The notes: generated by a model not told the origin, from the letters alone. A stretch of DNA of 64,000 nucleotides from JAAYYF01 sp040255585 (GCA_040255585.1 JBDZVI010000004.1:1-64000); one strand, 5' to 3'; shown: positions 34,939 through 44,198, counted from the first letter of the stretch. Numbers and translations: made by a program.

Positions 34939-37725
34939 TCATCGGCGCCGGCGTGGCGGCCTCGCGCCGGAGGAGCGCCTGCGCTTGGTGGCCCGCCTCC
35001 CGGCCACGCCCCTCGGGCCGGCTAGCCGCGGGTCGAGCCCGAACGCCGTCCCGAGCCGCCGGGCGCGCTCGGCGGGGAGCGCCGGTACCTCCGCCGGCTC
35101 GCCTGGCCCGTCGTCGGTCTGGCTGACCAGCTCGACACGCGCCTCGTACGGTCCGAGCTGAAGCCATAGCCCCTCGCGCTTGAGTTCGGCGATCCGGACC
35201 GTGCGCGTGCGGAGGCCGGTGGCGAAGGTCGTGAACGCGACCTGACCGGCCCCACCCTCGCGCAGAGCGAGCGCGGCGACCACGGTATCGGAACGGAGGC
35301 CGCCTCCCCGCATGACGTCCGCGTATGGCGCGCTGACGCGCACCCGGCCCTCGACCGCGCGCGGCGAGTTGTTGTACGCGACTAGTACCGCGCCGTGAGC
35401 GCCGCCCTGGCCGCGGTTCACGAACACGAACGCGTCCTCTACCACGCCGTGCTCCCCGATCAGGTCGAACAGCCTGAAGGCGTCCGCGCCGGCGAAGGTC
35501 CCCCGCGCTCGCAGGAGCGGCGCCACCTCGCGCCTGTGGCGCTCCACCAGCCAAGGCTCCGGCCACTCGTCCAGCTTCGGCGCCAGATACTCCATGCCGT
35601 ACTTCTCTTGCAAGCCCTCCACCTGACCGTGGCCGAACATCGGCAGTCCGGGCAGGGTGGCCAACAGCGTCGCCACGCCGAAGTACTTGTCGCCCGTCCC
35701 GAACTGCTCCCTGGCCGTCTCCTCGTCGGGGTTGCTCATGAAGTTGACGTAGCGCTGCAGTACCCGCGGGTCGAACGCGAGCACCGACTTGAGCAGGCGC
35801 CGGTACGCGCCGTTCTCCTCGCGCATGAGCATGTGCATGAAAGCGCTGTTGTAGACGCGGTGCATGCCGAGCTCGCGCACGAAGTAACCCTCGAGCAGCC
35901 AGAAGGCCTCCGCCAGCAGCAGCGTGTCGGGAGCGCGTTCGGCCATGCGGTCGACGAGTTCGCGCCAGAACTCGCGCGGCATGCGCCGCTCGAACTCCTC
36001 CTGGCCCATGGCGAAGCGCGCTCGCGATGGCACGGCCCCGCCCTCGCCGGGCAGCGGGTGCCAGAGGCGCTGGACGTGCTTCTTGGCCAGCGTCATGGCG
36101 GCGTCGAACCGGATGATGGGGAAGCGGCGCGCGACCTCTTCCACCGTTCGCATGACCGCCTCGCGCACGTCGGCTCGCAGGTAGTCGAGCTGCGCCGTGT
36201 CGTTCCAAGGCATCGTGGTGCCGTCATTACCGTGGTAGACGTACCGCCGCTCCCCCGTCGCCCCGTCCTTGCGCTCGAACACGACCGCGGCGTCGGTGCC
36301 GTCGAAGTAGCCGTCTTCGACCCGCACCTCGATGGGCCCGCCAGCGGCGAGGTCCGGGCCGGTGAACCGGTAGCCCGGGTAGGGCGGTTCCGAGAGCTGC
36401 ACGAACCAGTCGGGGTGCTCGACCATCCAGCTGGAGTCGAGGCCGGTGTGGTTGGGCACCATGTCGCTCGCCAAGCGCAGGCCGACGGCGGCGGCCCGGC
36501 CGCTCAGCGCCGCCAGCGCCGGCTCGCCGCCCAGGTCGTCTGCCACGACGTAGTCGAACAGCGAGTAGGCGCTGGCGCCCGCGTCTGGCTGGCCGCGCGC
36601 GCGCTTGAGGTTGCGTGATGCCTGGCTCCGCTCCCACACGCCGATGAGCCATAGCGCGTTGAAGCCGTCGTCACGCAGCGCGCTCAGGGCGGCCTCCGGC
36701 ACCTCGTCGAGGCGGCGGATCTCACTTCCATAGGTCCGCGACAGCTGCGCCAGCCAGACGTAGGTGCTCTTGGCCACCATCGCGACCTCGGGCATCCAGG
36801 CCTTGTCGGGGGTGTAACGGGCGGCCCCGGACGCTTCCTCGACCACGACGGGCTCGGGCGGCGGCGGGGGCGGACCGGGGTCGAACTGGGGCGCCTTCTT
36901 GCTCTCCTCCGCCAGGAGGTCAACGGCCCTGAGCAGGCGTTCCGTCACCCCGCGCGCGCCGGTCAGGTAGGGCGCCCACAGTCGCGCGGCCAGGCGCAGC
37001 TGACCGACGAGCGAAGTGGGCTCGAGCCGCATAGGCGCGAGGAGGACGTCGAGCAGGTTCCCTGCCTGGTTGGCCAGGGCGACCGACCCGGCCATGGCGT
37101 CGGGGATGGCCTCGGCTACGGCGTCGCCATCACCGTCCGCCCCCGTCCCGCGGTCCGGGGCGCCGACCGTCGCCAGGGCCTCCGAGACCGCCGCGTCCGT
37201 CGCCCCCCATGGCCCTTCCGCGCCGAGGGGCGCGCTCAGCAGCTCATGCGTCGCGGTGAGCGCGGGGTTGTCGATGGCGCGCGCGATGAGCCAGGTGCGC
37301 TCCGCGACCTGGGCGCCCGTGAGATAGGGTGGGGACGAGGTCTCCGGCAACCCCGCGGCCACGTAGGCTTCCGCGAAGGCCGCCTCGTAAGCCGCGGCAC
37401 CTTCCCGGCCGTCCTCGTGCTCGCGGCGTCTCCATGCCCGTTCGAGCGCGGCCTGACCCGCTCCGTTCAGGCCCGGCGAGGTCATGACGGCATGCATGCC
37501 GTCATGGAGGGCGGCGGCGGCGCTCAGCGTGCCCGCGCTGAGCGGCGACTCGAGACGAGGATGCCCGTCTCGGGCGCGCCGCGCCATGGAGACCCGCTCG
37601 GCCCAGTGCGCGGGCGTGGCGAGTTCGGGGCGCGCCACCCCAGCCTGGGCGAGCAACTCTGCGGCCGGCAGGGCGTAGCGCCTCCGTGCCGCGCGCGTCG
37701 TCAGGAACGGGCTTGCGTCGTTCAA
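34939..37725 (-). CDS. GH13 (alpha-amylase)-like protein with a large N-terminal domain
   Basis: A 928-residue protein. Residues 1 to ~310 are helical, without a recognised domain, ending in a proline run (GPPPPPPEP). Then a GH13 TIM barrel: region I SDMVPNH (about 420), region II IIRFDAAM with the nucleophile Asp (about 538), region III LLLAEAFW with the acid/base Glu (about 603). Region IV reads NFMSNPDEETA (about 660), where the usual His of NHD is Pro. The C-terminal tail is Arg-rich. No signal peptide, so it is cytoplasmic, probably acting on glycogen, trehalose or maltosyl units; the altered region IV makes the activity uncertain. The TTG start at 37725 is supported by TAGAGT six bases upstream. 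Confidence 0.8.
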   Translation of the reverse strand: MNDASPFLTTRAARRRYALPAAELLAQAGVARPELATPAHWAERVSMARRARDGHPRLESPLSAGTLSAAAALHDGMHAVMTSPGLNGAGQAALERAWRRREHEDGREGAAAYEAAFAEAYVAAGLPETSSPPYLTGAQVAERTWLIARAIDNPALTATHELLSAPLGAEGPWGATDAAVSEALATVGAPDRGTGADGDGDAVAEAIPDAMAGSVALANQAGNLLDVLLAPMRLEPTSLVGQLRLAARLWAPYLTGARGVTERLLRAVDLLAEESKKAPQFDPGPPPPPPEPVVVEEASGAARYTPDKAWMPEVAMVAKSTYVWLAQLSRTYGSEIRRLDEVPEAALSALRDDGFNALWLIGVWERSQASRNLKRARGQPDAGASAYSLFDYVVADDLGGEPALAALSGRAAAVGLRLASDMVPNHTGLDSSWMVEHPDWFVQLSEPPYPGYRFTGPDLAAGGPIEVRVEDGYFDGTDAAVVFERKDGATGERRYVYHGNDGTTMPWNDTAQLDYLRADVREAVMRTVEEVARRFPIIRFDAAMTLAKKHVQRLWHPLPGEGGAVPSRARFAMGQEEFERRMPREFWRELVDRMAERAPDTLLLAEAFWLLEGYFVRELGMHRVYNSAFMHMLMREENGAYRRLLKSVLAFDPRVLQRYVNFMSNPDEETAREQFGTGDKYFGVATLLATLPGLPMFGHGQVEGLQEKYGMEYLAPKLDEWPEPWLVERHRREVAPLLRARGTFAGADAFRLFDLIGEHGVVEDAFVFVNRGQGGAHGAVLVAYNNSPRAVEGRVRVSAPYADVMRGGGLRSDTVVAALALREGGAGQVAFTTFATGLRTRTVRIAELKREGLWLQLGPYEARVELVSQTDDGPGEPAEVPALPAERARRLGTAFGLDPRLAGPRGVAGRRATKRRRSSGARPPRRRR

Positions 37726-37731
37726 GGCTCG

Positions 37732-37737
37732 ACTCTA
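37732..37737 (-). promoter_or_regulatory. Putative -10 box, leaderless GH13 gene
   Basis: TAGAGT (37737-37732, minus) ends 6 bases before the TTG start at 37725; there is no ribosome site. Confidence 0.4.
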
Positions 37738-37897
37738 TCACGCGCCACGGAGCGCCCTGCGGGCCCAACACCCGCTGGCGCGACCACGCCGGCCAGCCAA
37801 GCCGGCCGGCCACGCGAGCGTAACCATGCGGCGCCTGCGGGCGGCGCCTGCGGGCGGCGCCCGCGGGCGGCGAGGGCTCCTCTCATCCCTTGGTCGG

Positions 37898-37903
37898 TAC
37901 AAT
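37898..37903 (+). promoter_or_regulatory. Putative -10 box, leaderless lipoprotein gene
   Basis: TACAAT lies 7 bases before the ATG at 37911 without a ribosome site. Confidence 0.45.
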
Positions 37904-37910
37904 CGCAGCC

Positions 37911-38789
37911 ATGCTAAGCAGGCAGACCGACGCCGCCCGGCGCGACGCGCGCTCAGCGCCGCCCAAGCGCCTGACGGCCCCGGCGGTCGTCGCGCTCCTG
38001 GTCCTCGTCCTCGCCTCCGGCTGCGCCGGCGACATGGCCACCCGAGGCGAGGCCCTGCGGCTCGTAGGACAGGACCTGCCGGCCGCCGTCCTCATGGAGG
38101 CGTACGAGGGGCAGCTCCACGCCGTCGGTGGCCTCAGGCCGTACACGTTCACCCTGACAGACGGCTCGCTGCCCGAGGGCATCGCTTTGCAGAACGGCGT
38201 GCTGCGCGGCGTCGCCACCGAGACCGGCACCTTCGAGATCTCGGTCGAGGTCTCCGACGCCAACCTCTCCCGCGTGAGTCAGAGCTACACCCTGCGGGTA
38301 AGCGCTCCGCCACCACCGCGTTTCGTGCTGGTGGCGCCTCAGACCGAGATCAGGGCGCCCGCGACGCTGAGGGTTCGCCTGGAGGACGCGCGCTTGGCGA
38401 CGGCGGCGCGCACCAAGGTGACGTGGGACCCGGCCGAGTACGAGCTCGTGGGAGAGCCGCAGGCCGCGCGCAGGGACGTCGCGCTCCTCTGGCGCGGCGC
38501 ACCCGGTGAGTTGCAGGTCGATCTGGCCGCGCTTAGCTCCACGCTGAGCGGCGCTGTCGAGCTCTACTCCTTCACGCTCGCCCCGCTCACGCCCCCCGTG
38601 ACCGTCCTCGTCGAGTACGAGGCGGAGGTGCTGACCGCCAGCGGGGACCCGGCCAGACAGCACGAGTTCCTTACCGGATCGAGCGGCCGCCGCGCCGCGC
38701 GAGAACCCGGCGACCAGACCGCGCCGGCGGAGGAGCCCGCCCCGCCGCCTGAACAGGACGGCTCGCCAGAAGGGGCCGCGGACCGATGA
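37911..38789 (+). CDS. Lipoprotein with an Ig-like (He_PIG-type) domain
   Basis: A 292-residue secreted lipoprotein. It has an Arg-rich N-terminus, a hydrophobic segment and the lipobox LASGC (about residues 33-37), so Cys37 should be lipidated. Residues ~60-130 resemble putative Ig (He_PIG) domains: YEGQLHAVGGLRPYTFTLTDGSLPEGIALQNGVLRGVATETGTFEISVEVSD is the classic pattern. The middle part (about 140-245) is a second beta-rich region. The last ~35 residues are Pro/Glu/Gly-rich and disordered. Its stop overlaps the ATG of the next gene, so both are made together, presumably as partners on the cell surface. The exact job is unknown. Confidence 0.75.
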   Translation: MLSRQTDAARRDARSAPPKRLTAPAVVALLVLVLASGCAGDMATRGEALRLVGQDLPAAVLMEAYEGQLHAVGGLRPYTFTLTDGSLPEGIALQNGVLRGVATETGTFEISVEVSDANLSRVSQSYTLRVSAPPPPRFVLVAPQTEIRAPATLRVRLEDARLATAARTKVTWDPAEYELVGEPQAARRDVALLWRGAPGELQVDLAALSSTLSGAVELYSFTLAPLTPPVTVLVEYEAEVLTASGDPARQHEFLTGSSGRRAAREPGDQTAPAEEPAPPPEQDGSPEGAADR

Positions 38790-40156
38790 GCCGGTCCTCC
38801 CGCCCGGCCGCCCGCTGGACCATGCTCGTTGCCCTCCTGGCCGCGCTTTGCTCCCAGGCCTTCGCAACGACCTACCGACCGGCCTCGCCGGAGGCGCTGG
38901 CGTTGCGGGCCGACCTCGCGTTCTTCGGAGAGGTCGCAGACGTGACGCGCACGGAGGCCGACGGTCTGCCGTGGACCGTCGTGACGTTCCAGCGGACCAA
39001 GGTCGTACGCGACCGGGCGGCGGAGGCGGCCGGGTCGCCTGGCACGAGCGAAGACGCCGCGGTGACGCTGCGCTTCCTGGGCGGGAGCATGCTCGGTGAG
39101 GCAGACCTCACCGTGAGCGGTCTGCCCGCGTTCGTTCTCGGCCAACGGTGGTTGGTGTTGGCGTATCAAGACGCGGCCCTGGCCTCCCCCATCGTCGGCG
39201 TCGCCCAGGGGGCGTGGCTCCTGAGCGGGGGCGGCGCGGTCGACTCGGACGGCCGCACGCTCGGCGTGAGCGCCACCGGAGCGCTCGTGCGCGAAGGAGC
39301 CGCCACAACGGAAGCCGAGCTCGCCCAGGCACTCGCTACCCTGCTCGAGCGTGGTACCGAGTCGCCGCCGGAGCCGCAGGGAGACACGACGCCCGAAGCC
39401 CCGGCCACGGTCGGGGGTGCGCCGCAGCCGCCCGGACAAACGGCGCCGGGCTCTCCACCCGCGACCGAGATCGAAGCCCCCGACACCGTCTCGGTCACCG
39501 AGCGGGCTCCCGAGCCGGAAGCGCGGCCGCCCGGCGCCGCCGCACCCCCCTCCGCCCCCACCCGTTCCCCGACTCCAGCGGTTACCTACCGCGTCGAGGA
39601 CGCCGGCGGCCCCCTGCTCCTCTCTGAGCTGGCCGCGGACGCGGCCGGCGTCTGGGAGGCGGCCGCGCCGGGCACCGCGGTCTTCTCGCAGGACCCGGCC
39701 GCCATCACCGTCGTGCGCTACGGCCCCGACGAGCTCCTAGGGGAGGCGCTGTCGCTCACCCTCCAGCGCTCCGGCCGCATCGAGGTCCTCGTCTCCCCGA
39801 CGGCTGGCGCGAGCGTCAAAGCGGCCCTAGTCCACGAACTCGGCATCCTCCTTGGTCTGCCGGAGGGCGGCGCGGGGATCATGGCCCGCGCACTGGCCGC
39901 CGATGTCGCCACCCCTACCCCGGCCGAGGTCGCCGAGCTGCTGGACAGACGCGCCTACCCCCCGATGGACCTGGACAGGAGCGGCGCGGTCGACTTCTAC
40001 GACCTGGCGGCCTTCGGCCGCGCCTACGGGCAGACGGGCGTCAACCTCGCGGCCGACTTCAACGGCGACGGCAAGGTGGACGGCGCCGACCTGGAGCTGC
40101 TGAGAGAGGCCTACGAGTTCGGGGCGCCGTCGCGCACGGCTCCACCACGCAACTAA
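38786..40156 (+). CDS. Exported protein with degenerate metzincin motif and dockerin-like C-terminus
   Basis: A 456-residue exported protein. Signal peptide about residues 1-28 (cleavage near AFA-TT). Residues 30-190 form a beta-rich domain (GEVADVTRTEADGLPWTVVTFQ). Then a long Pro/Glu-rich linker (about 200-270). Residues ~270-400 resemble a matrixin-type metalloprotease fold with the helix HELGILLGLPEGGAGIM: this lines up with HExGHxxGxxH...M, but the second and third zinc ligands are replaced by Ile and Glu, so it is probably catalytically dead. The C-terminus has two Ca-binding loops, DLDRSGAVDFYD and DFNGDGKVDGAD, as in dockerins. ATGA overlap with the lipoprotein gene. Function unknown; adhesion or scaffolding is a guess. 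Confidence 0.7.
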   Translation: MSRSSRPAARWTMLVALLAALCSQAFATTYRPASPEALALRADLAFFGEVADVTRTEADGLPWTVVTFQRTKVVRDRAAEAAGSPGTSEDAAVTLRFLGGSMLGEADLTVSGLPAFVLGQRWLVLAYQDAALASPIVGVAQGAWLLSGGGAVDSDGRTLGVSATGALVREGAATTEAELAQALATLLERGTESPPEPQGDTTPEAPATVGGAPQPPGQTAPGSPPATEIEAPDTVSVTERAPEPEARPPGAAAPPSAPTRSPTPAVTYRVEDAGGPLLLSELAADAAGVWEAAAPGTAVFSQDPAAITVVRYGPDELLGEALSLTLQRSGRIEVLVSPTAGASVKAALVHELGILLGLPEGGAGIMARALAADVATPTPAEVAELLDRRAYPPMDLDRSGAVDFYDLAAFGRAYGQTGVNLAADFNGDGKVDGADLELLREAYEFGAPSRTAPPRN

Positions 40157-40194
40157 CTGAGCGCGCTCATCCGGCGGACCGTTCCTGGCAGCGC

Positions 40195-42072
40195 TCAGGC
40201 CGAGACGTAGGCGGGCAGGAAGAGCACGGCCACTTCCTCCTCGCCCCGCGCGAACAGGAGCGTGCCGTTCGGCCGCGGCACGAGCAGGTAGTCCGCGAAC
40301 GAACCGAGCACCTGTCCAGGCAGCATGGCCACCAAGCTCTCCTGTGCCGTGCGGCCACGACCGCGGTACTGCCTGACGGTGATCTTGAGGTTGGCGAGGT
40401 CGAAGGTCATGGGCTCGTCGGTTATCGTCTTGACCTGGTGCTCCGTCGCGCCTGAACCGGCGACGATGGCGGCCACGTCCGTGACGGCAGCCCCGTCGAC
40501 GCCGACCAGGCGCGCGACCGTCTCGCGCATCACGGGTTCGGAGACCAGGACCCCCGCGGCGCGCGCCGCGCCGCGTAGCAGACCGTCGAGCGCCTTCGCC
40601 TTGTCGGGCGCGCGTGCCGCCACGACGTTGGCCCTGGCGACCGCCTGGTCGACGACCTCGCTCGGCTCCCCACGAACGTTGTTGGCGATGACCTTGAAGA
40701 TGGCCAGCAGCTCGCTTCGCTGCGGGCTCGTGAGAACGCTGTTCACGACGAGCGCGTCGGCAAGGCGTGAGCCGAGGGAACGCGCGTCGTTGCGGATGCG
40801 CAGGTGGACGTAGTCCCCCTCCCTGAACGCCCCGAGCCGCACGCGGTCGCGCTGGATGATGCCGGAGCCTTCGAGCTCGAGTTCCTCTCCGTCCAGGTAC
40901 AGCGTCCTGGCCTTGCCTGTGCCGGCTATGGCGAGGTCGTGACCGGCCAGGGAGAGGCGCAGCGGGCCGACCATGCGGATCGTCACGGCCGCGGCGCCGG
41001 GGGGCACCCTGTCCCAGCGCAGGATGGGGTTGACGCCGAACAGGATGCCGCCCTCGAGTTGCGGCCCCGGGGCCTCGCCGCCGACGCTCGTCGGAAGGTA
41101 GCCGGCAAGACGCGCGAAGAACGCCTCCACGAGTTCGGTGAACATGGCGGCATCGCGCTGGAACGCCTGGCGGTCGGAACGCTCCTTGGCGCTTACCTCG
41201 ACGAGCCTCCGCTCGAGGTCGCGACGCTGGGCCGCTCTCTCCTCCTCCGGGAGGCGCTCCTTGCCGAGCTCCTGGAGCGCCAAACGGAGCTGCGTCGACG
41301 TGACCGACCGGTTCGTGTCGGGAGCCATGCGGCCGGCGTACGGGTCGTTCGCCACCGTCAGGGCGGCGCTCTTGACGTACGCGAAGGCCCCCGACTCGCC
41401 GCGCTCGAGCGGCGGCAGGGGGTTGCCGACCTTCCCGCTCGTCATGACGACGTTGATGAGCTCGCGAACGATCTCGGCCAGGGAATCCAGGTCCGAAAGC
41501 GACACGAGCGGATCGTTCATGGTCGGGACGGGTTCGATGACCCGGAACGCGCGAGGGCCGGGGTCCTGCCCGAACGTGCTGCGGTCGGCGTTGCGCTGGA
41601 GGTTCTGAAGCGTCGCGAAGACCAACCTGGCGGTGAACCGGTCGCGCTCGGCGCGCCAACCGGCGGCCACGCGCTGGACGTACTGCTCGAGGTCGTCCCA
41701 CCAGACGCGCCTGGCGAGCCGTTGCAGTACGGCGTGTTCCTCACGCTCCTCGGGAGTCGACCCGTGCAGGGTCGGGGGTTTGTCGGTGGCGTCGGCGGCG
41801 AGTTCGACCGCACCCTCGTCGTCGAGTACGAGCGAGACCAGGCTCGGGACCGGCGCGGTGGGCCCCTGGCCGTCGCTCATGTTCGCCATGGTCTTGGCGA
41901 CCTCGTCGAGGCGCGTGCGCTCACCGGCGCTGAGACGCTCCCGCTCGCGGTTCAGCATGCCGAGCAGTTCCCACACGGAACTCAGGCCGCCGCGTACTGT
42001 GCGCGTCGAACCGTACTCCTCGACCTTGTACTCGAGTAGTTCGAGCGCGATGCTCTCCAGCCTCGGTCCCAC
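40195..42072 (-). CDS. Conserved-looking hypothetical protein, 625 residues
   Basis: I do not recognise this family. The protein has no signal peptide and no membrane helix, so it is cytoplasmic. The N-terminal third is helical and charged, the centre (about 250-320) could form coiled coils (EERAAQRRDLERRLVEVSAKERSDRQ), and the region 330-420 is beta-rich (TIRMVGPLRLSLAGHDLAI). The final third is helical with a short beta end (LFARGEEEVAVLFLPAYVSA). The codon usage is that of neighbouring core genes. The GTG start is supported by TATACT (42085-42080, minus) seven bases upstream, again a leaderless layout. It stands alone between an exported protein (convergent) and an aminotransferase. Confidence 0.75.
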   Translation of the reverse strand: MGPRLESIALELLEYKVEEYGSTRTVRGGLSSVWELLGMLNRERERLSAGERTRLDEVAKTMANMSDGQGPTAPVPSLVSLVLDDEGAVELAADATDKPPTLHGSTPEEREEHAVLQRLARRVWWDDLEQYVQRVAAGWRAERDRFTARLVFATLQNLQRNADRSTFGQDPGPRAFRVIEPVPTMNDPLVSLSDLDSLAEIVRELINVVMTSGKVGNPLPPLERGESGAFAYVKSAALTVANDPYAGRMAPDTNRSVTSTQLRLALQELGKERLPEEERAAQRRDLERRLVEVSAKERSDRQAFQRDAAMFTELVEAFFARLAGYLPTSVGGEAPGPQLEGGILFGVNPILRWDRVPPGAAAVTIRMVGPLRLSLAGHDLAIAGTGKARTLYLDGEELELEGSGIIQRDRVRLGAFREGDYVHLRIRNDARSLGSRLADALVVNSVLTSPQRSELLAIFKVIANNVRGEPSEVVDQAVARANVVAARAPDKAKALDGLLRGAARAAGVLVSEPVMRETVARLVGVDGAAVTDVAAIVAGSGATEHQVKTITDEPMTFDLANLKITVRQYRGRGRTAQESLVAMLPGQVLGSFADYLLVPRPNGTLLFARGEEEVAVLFLPAYVSA

Positions 42073-42171
42073 GGTGGTCAGTATACGTAAGGCGGCTTGC
42101 CGCGCGGGACGTGAAACCTCACGCTTCGAGGCGTGTTGGCGGTCCGCCCGTACCGGTTGGCCGCGGCGCGT

Positions 42172-43383
42172 TCAGAAGCGGGCGAAGGCCCGCCTGGCGC
42201 GCGCCACCACCTCGTCGACCTGGGCCTCGTCTATGACGAGCGGCGGCAGGAAGCGCACCGTATCGCCGCCACCGGAGGTGGTCACGACCCCTTCGGCGAG
42301 CAGCGCCTCGATGACGGGACCCACGGGCACGTTCATCTCCACCCCGATGAGCAGGCCGCGCCCGCGGACCTCCTTGACGACGCTACCGGCCGAGCGCAGC
42401 CCGGCCATCAGCCTCTCGCCCAGGCGCGCCGCGTTGGTCATCAGGTGGCGTTCCTCGATCTCCTCGAGCACCGCCAGGCCGGCCGCGGCGGCCAGCGGGT
42501 TCCCACCGAAGGTCGTGCCGTGACCGCCCTTCGGCATGGCGCCCGCCACCTCGTCCGTCATGAGCAGAGCGCTGATCGGCACGCCGCCCGCCAAGCCCTT
42601 GGCGAGCGTGACCATGTCCGGCTGGATATCGAACGCCTCGCTAGCCAGGAACGTGCCCGTGCGACCGACGCCCGTCTGGATCTCATCGAGCACGAGGAGC
42701 GCCCCGCTACGCTTCGTGGCGGCGCGGGCGGCGGCCAGGAACTCCTGCGTCGCAGGCCTGATCCCGCTCTCTCCCTGGATCGGCTCGAGGAGCACGGCGG
42801 CCGTGCGGTCGTCGACGGCCGCCTCCAAGGCGACCACGTCGTTGAAGGGCACGAACTCGACCTCGGTGTCGTACGGTGCGAACGGTTCGCGGTACTTCGG
42901 CTCCCACGTGAGGGGCAGCACGCCCATGGTGCGACCCGAGAACCCGCGCTGGGCAGCCACGAAGCGCCTTCGGCCAGTGGCCACGCGCGCCCACTTCAAA
43001 GCCGCCTCGTTGGCCTCAGCCCCCGAGTTGCCGAGGAAAGCGCGCGTGAGCGGCGGCCTGACGAACTGGAACAGCTTGTCGACGAACTCGGTGCGGACGT
43101 CGTTGCCGAGGTTCTGCGGGCAGACGATCAACCGCCGAGCCTGCCGCGCGAGAGCGTCGGCGAGGCGTTCGTTGGCGTGACCGACGCTCGCCACCGCGAT
43201 GCCGGCCAGACAGTCGAGGTACTCGCGACCGTCCGCGTCGTAGATGAGAGCGCCGGCGCCGCGCACGAACACGACGTCGGGGTGCCACAGGCCGCTGCCG
43301 TGGGTCTCTGCCGCGGCGAGGATCTCGGCGGTTCGGGAACGGCTCATGGTGCCGGCAGGCGTTTCGACTTTGGAACTCGGCAT
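42172..43383 (-). CDS. Class III aminotransferase (acetylornithine / LysJ-like)
   Basis: PLP aminotransferase of about 403 residues. PLP-binding Lys in VTLAKGLAGG (about 253), with VLDEIQTGVGRTG before it, GNSGAEANEAALKWAR near 106 and GTTFGGNPLAAAAG near 280. The overall pattern fits acetylornithine/succinyldiaminopimelate-type enzymes, including LysJ/ArgD, which in Deinococcota can act on LysW-bound intermediates of lysine and arginine synthesis; a 4-aminobutyrate-type activity is also possible. No lys or arg genes adjoin. The start ATG 43383 follows GAGGGAG at fair spacing; MSRSR 12 codons later is an alternative, and an upstream in-frame start has no support. Confidence 0.85.
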   Translation of the reverse strand: MPSSKVETPAGTMSRSRTAEILAAAETHGSGLWHPDVVFVRGAGALIYDADGREYLDCLAGIAVASVGHANERLADALARQARRLIVCPQNLGNDVRTEFVDKLFQFVRPPLTRAFLGNSGAEANEAALKWARVATGRRRFVAAQRGFSGRTMGVLPLTWEPKYREPFAPYDTEVEFVPFNDVVALEAAVDDRTAAVLLEPIQGESGIRPATQEFLAAARAATKRSGALLVLDEIQTGVGRTGTFLASEAFDIQPDMVTLAKGLAGGVPISALLMTDEVAGAMPKGGHGTTFGGNPLAAAAGLAVLEEIEERHLMTNAARLGERLMAGLRSAGSVVKEVRGRGLLIGVEMNVPVGPVIEALLAEGVVTTSGGGDTVRFLPPLVIDEAQVDEVVARARRAFARF

Positions 43384-43484
43384 GCGTTGTGCTCCCTCTC
43401 GGCGCGGCGGCTCACCGAACGACCGCGTGTCCGGGAAGCATAACGCCGACGCACCACCGTACGCGCCTCGCACCGGGGCACCGT

Positions 43485-44198
43485 TCAGGAACCGATGGTC
43501 ACGAAACAGAGCGGCACTTCGGTGCGCCCGTCGACGTTGAGCAGCTTGGCGAGCTCGTCGTCGTAGAAGTCGGCGGCGTAGGTCGCCGCCAAGCCGAGGG
43601 CGCTGGCGGTCAGCACGAGGCCCTGCGCGGCCGCACCGGCATCGAGCATGAGGTAGCGGTAGGGTCGGCCGCCGTCAGCGACCCGGTGACGGCCCGGCAC
43701 GCCGGTGAAACAGACGACCGCGGCCTGCGCCGCCGTCTCGATGGGCGCCAGCACCACCTCCGCGAACTCGCTCGCCACTTCACCCATCCTGAGCTGATCG
43801 AGGCTGTGGTCGCGCGGGTTGTAGTGGTAGACGCCCGCGAAGAGGTCCTGAACGTTGAGAACGAGCAGATAGGCCTCGAGGGATGAGGCCGCCTGCGCGC
43901 TCACGTGCACCCGCTGGCGACCGTAGTTGAAGCCGGCCGAGCCCCAGAGGAGCTGCGATAGGTGGGTCTGCTTCAACCGACCGCCCTCGGCCACGCCGCT
44001 GCGTTCGCGCGACAGGGCGGTCCAGATGCCCGTCCCGCCCTTCAGTTGCGGAGCCGGCAAGCTCGCGACCTCGCTGGGGTTGGCGAGCACCTTGAACGGC
44101 GGCGCCACCCGAGTGCGCGACGGCGGCAACTGCCCGCGGCGGTACTTCGTCTGGTCGAAGAACTCCGCACCGAACGTGCGGCCTTTGCTGGCTGTCAC
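43485..44198 (-). CDS. SagB/ThcOx-type nitroreductase-like oxidoreductase
   Basis: A 237-residue flavin oxidoreductase of the nitroreductase fold, SagB branch. Seen: KYRRGQLPPSRT near the start, TALSRERSG...LSQLLWGSAGFNYG near 72-100, ASSLEAYLLVLNVQDLFAGVYHYNP near 107, and the C-terminal MLDAGAAAQGLVLTASALGLAATYAADF. In azoline peptide clusters SagB oxidises thiazolines to thiazoles, but no cyclodehydratase or precursor peptide is visible here, so a simple FMN reductase is equally likely. I chose GTG 44198 (GGGAG upstream); a longer reading adds 29 atypical residues. Confidence 0.78.
   Translation of the reverse strand: MTASKGRTFGAEFFDQTKYRRGQLPPSRTRVAPPFKVLANPSEVASLPAPQLKGGTGIWTALSRERSGVAEGGRLKQTHLSQLLWGSAGFNYGRQRVHVSAQAASSLEAYLLVLNVQDLFAGVYHYNPRDHSLDQLRMGEVASEFAEVVLAPIETAAQAAVVCFTGVPGRHRVADGGRPYRYLMLDAGAAAQGLVLTASALGLAATYAADFYDDELAKLLNVDGRTEVPLCFVTIGS

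Noticed and set aside
34610..36208. Long open frame on the minus strand overlapping ruvC and the GH13 gene
   Set aside because: Arg/Ala/Gly-rich shadow of the GH13 gene in another frame; no family resemblance.
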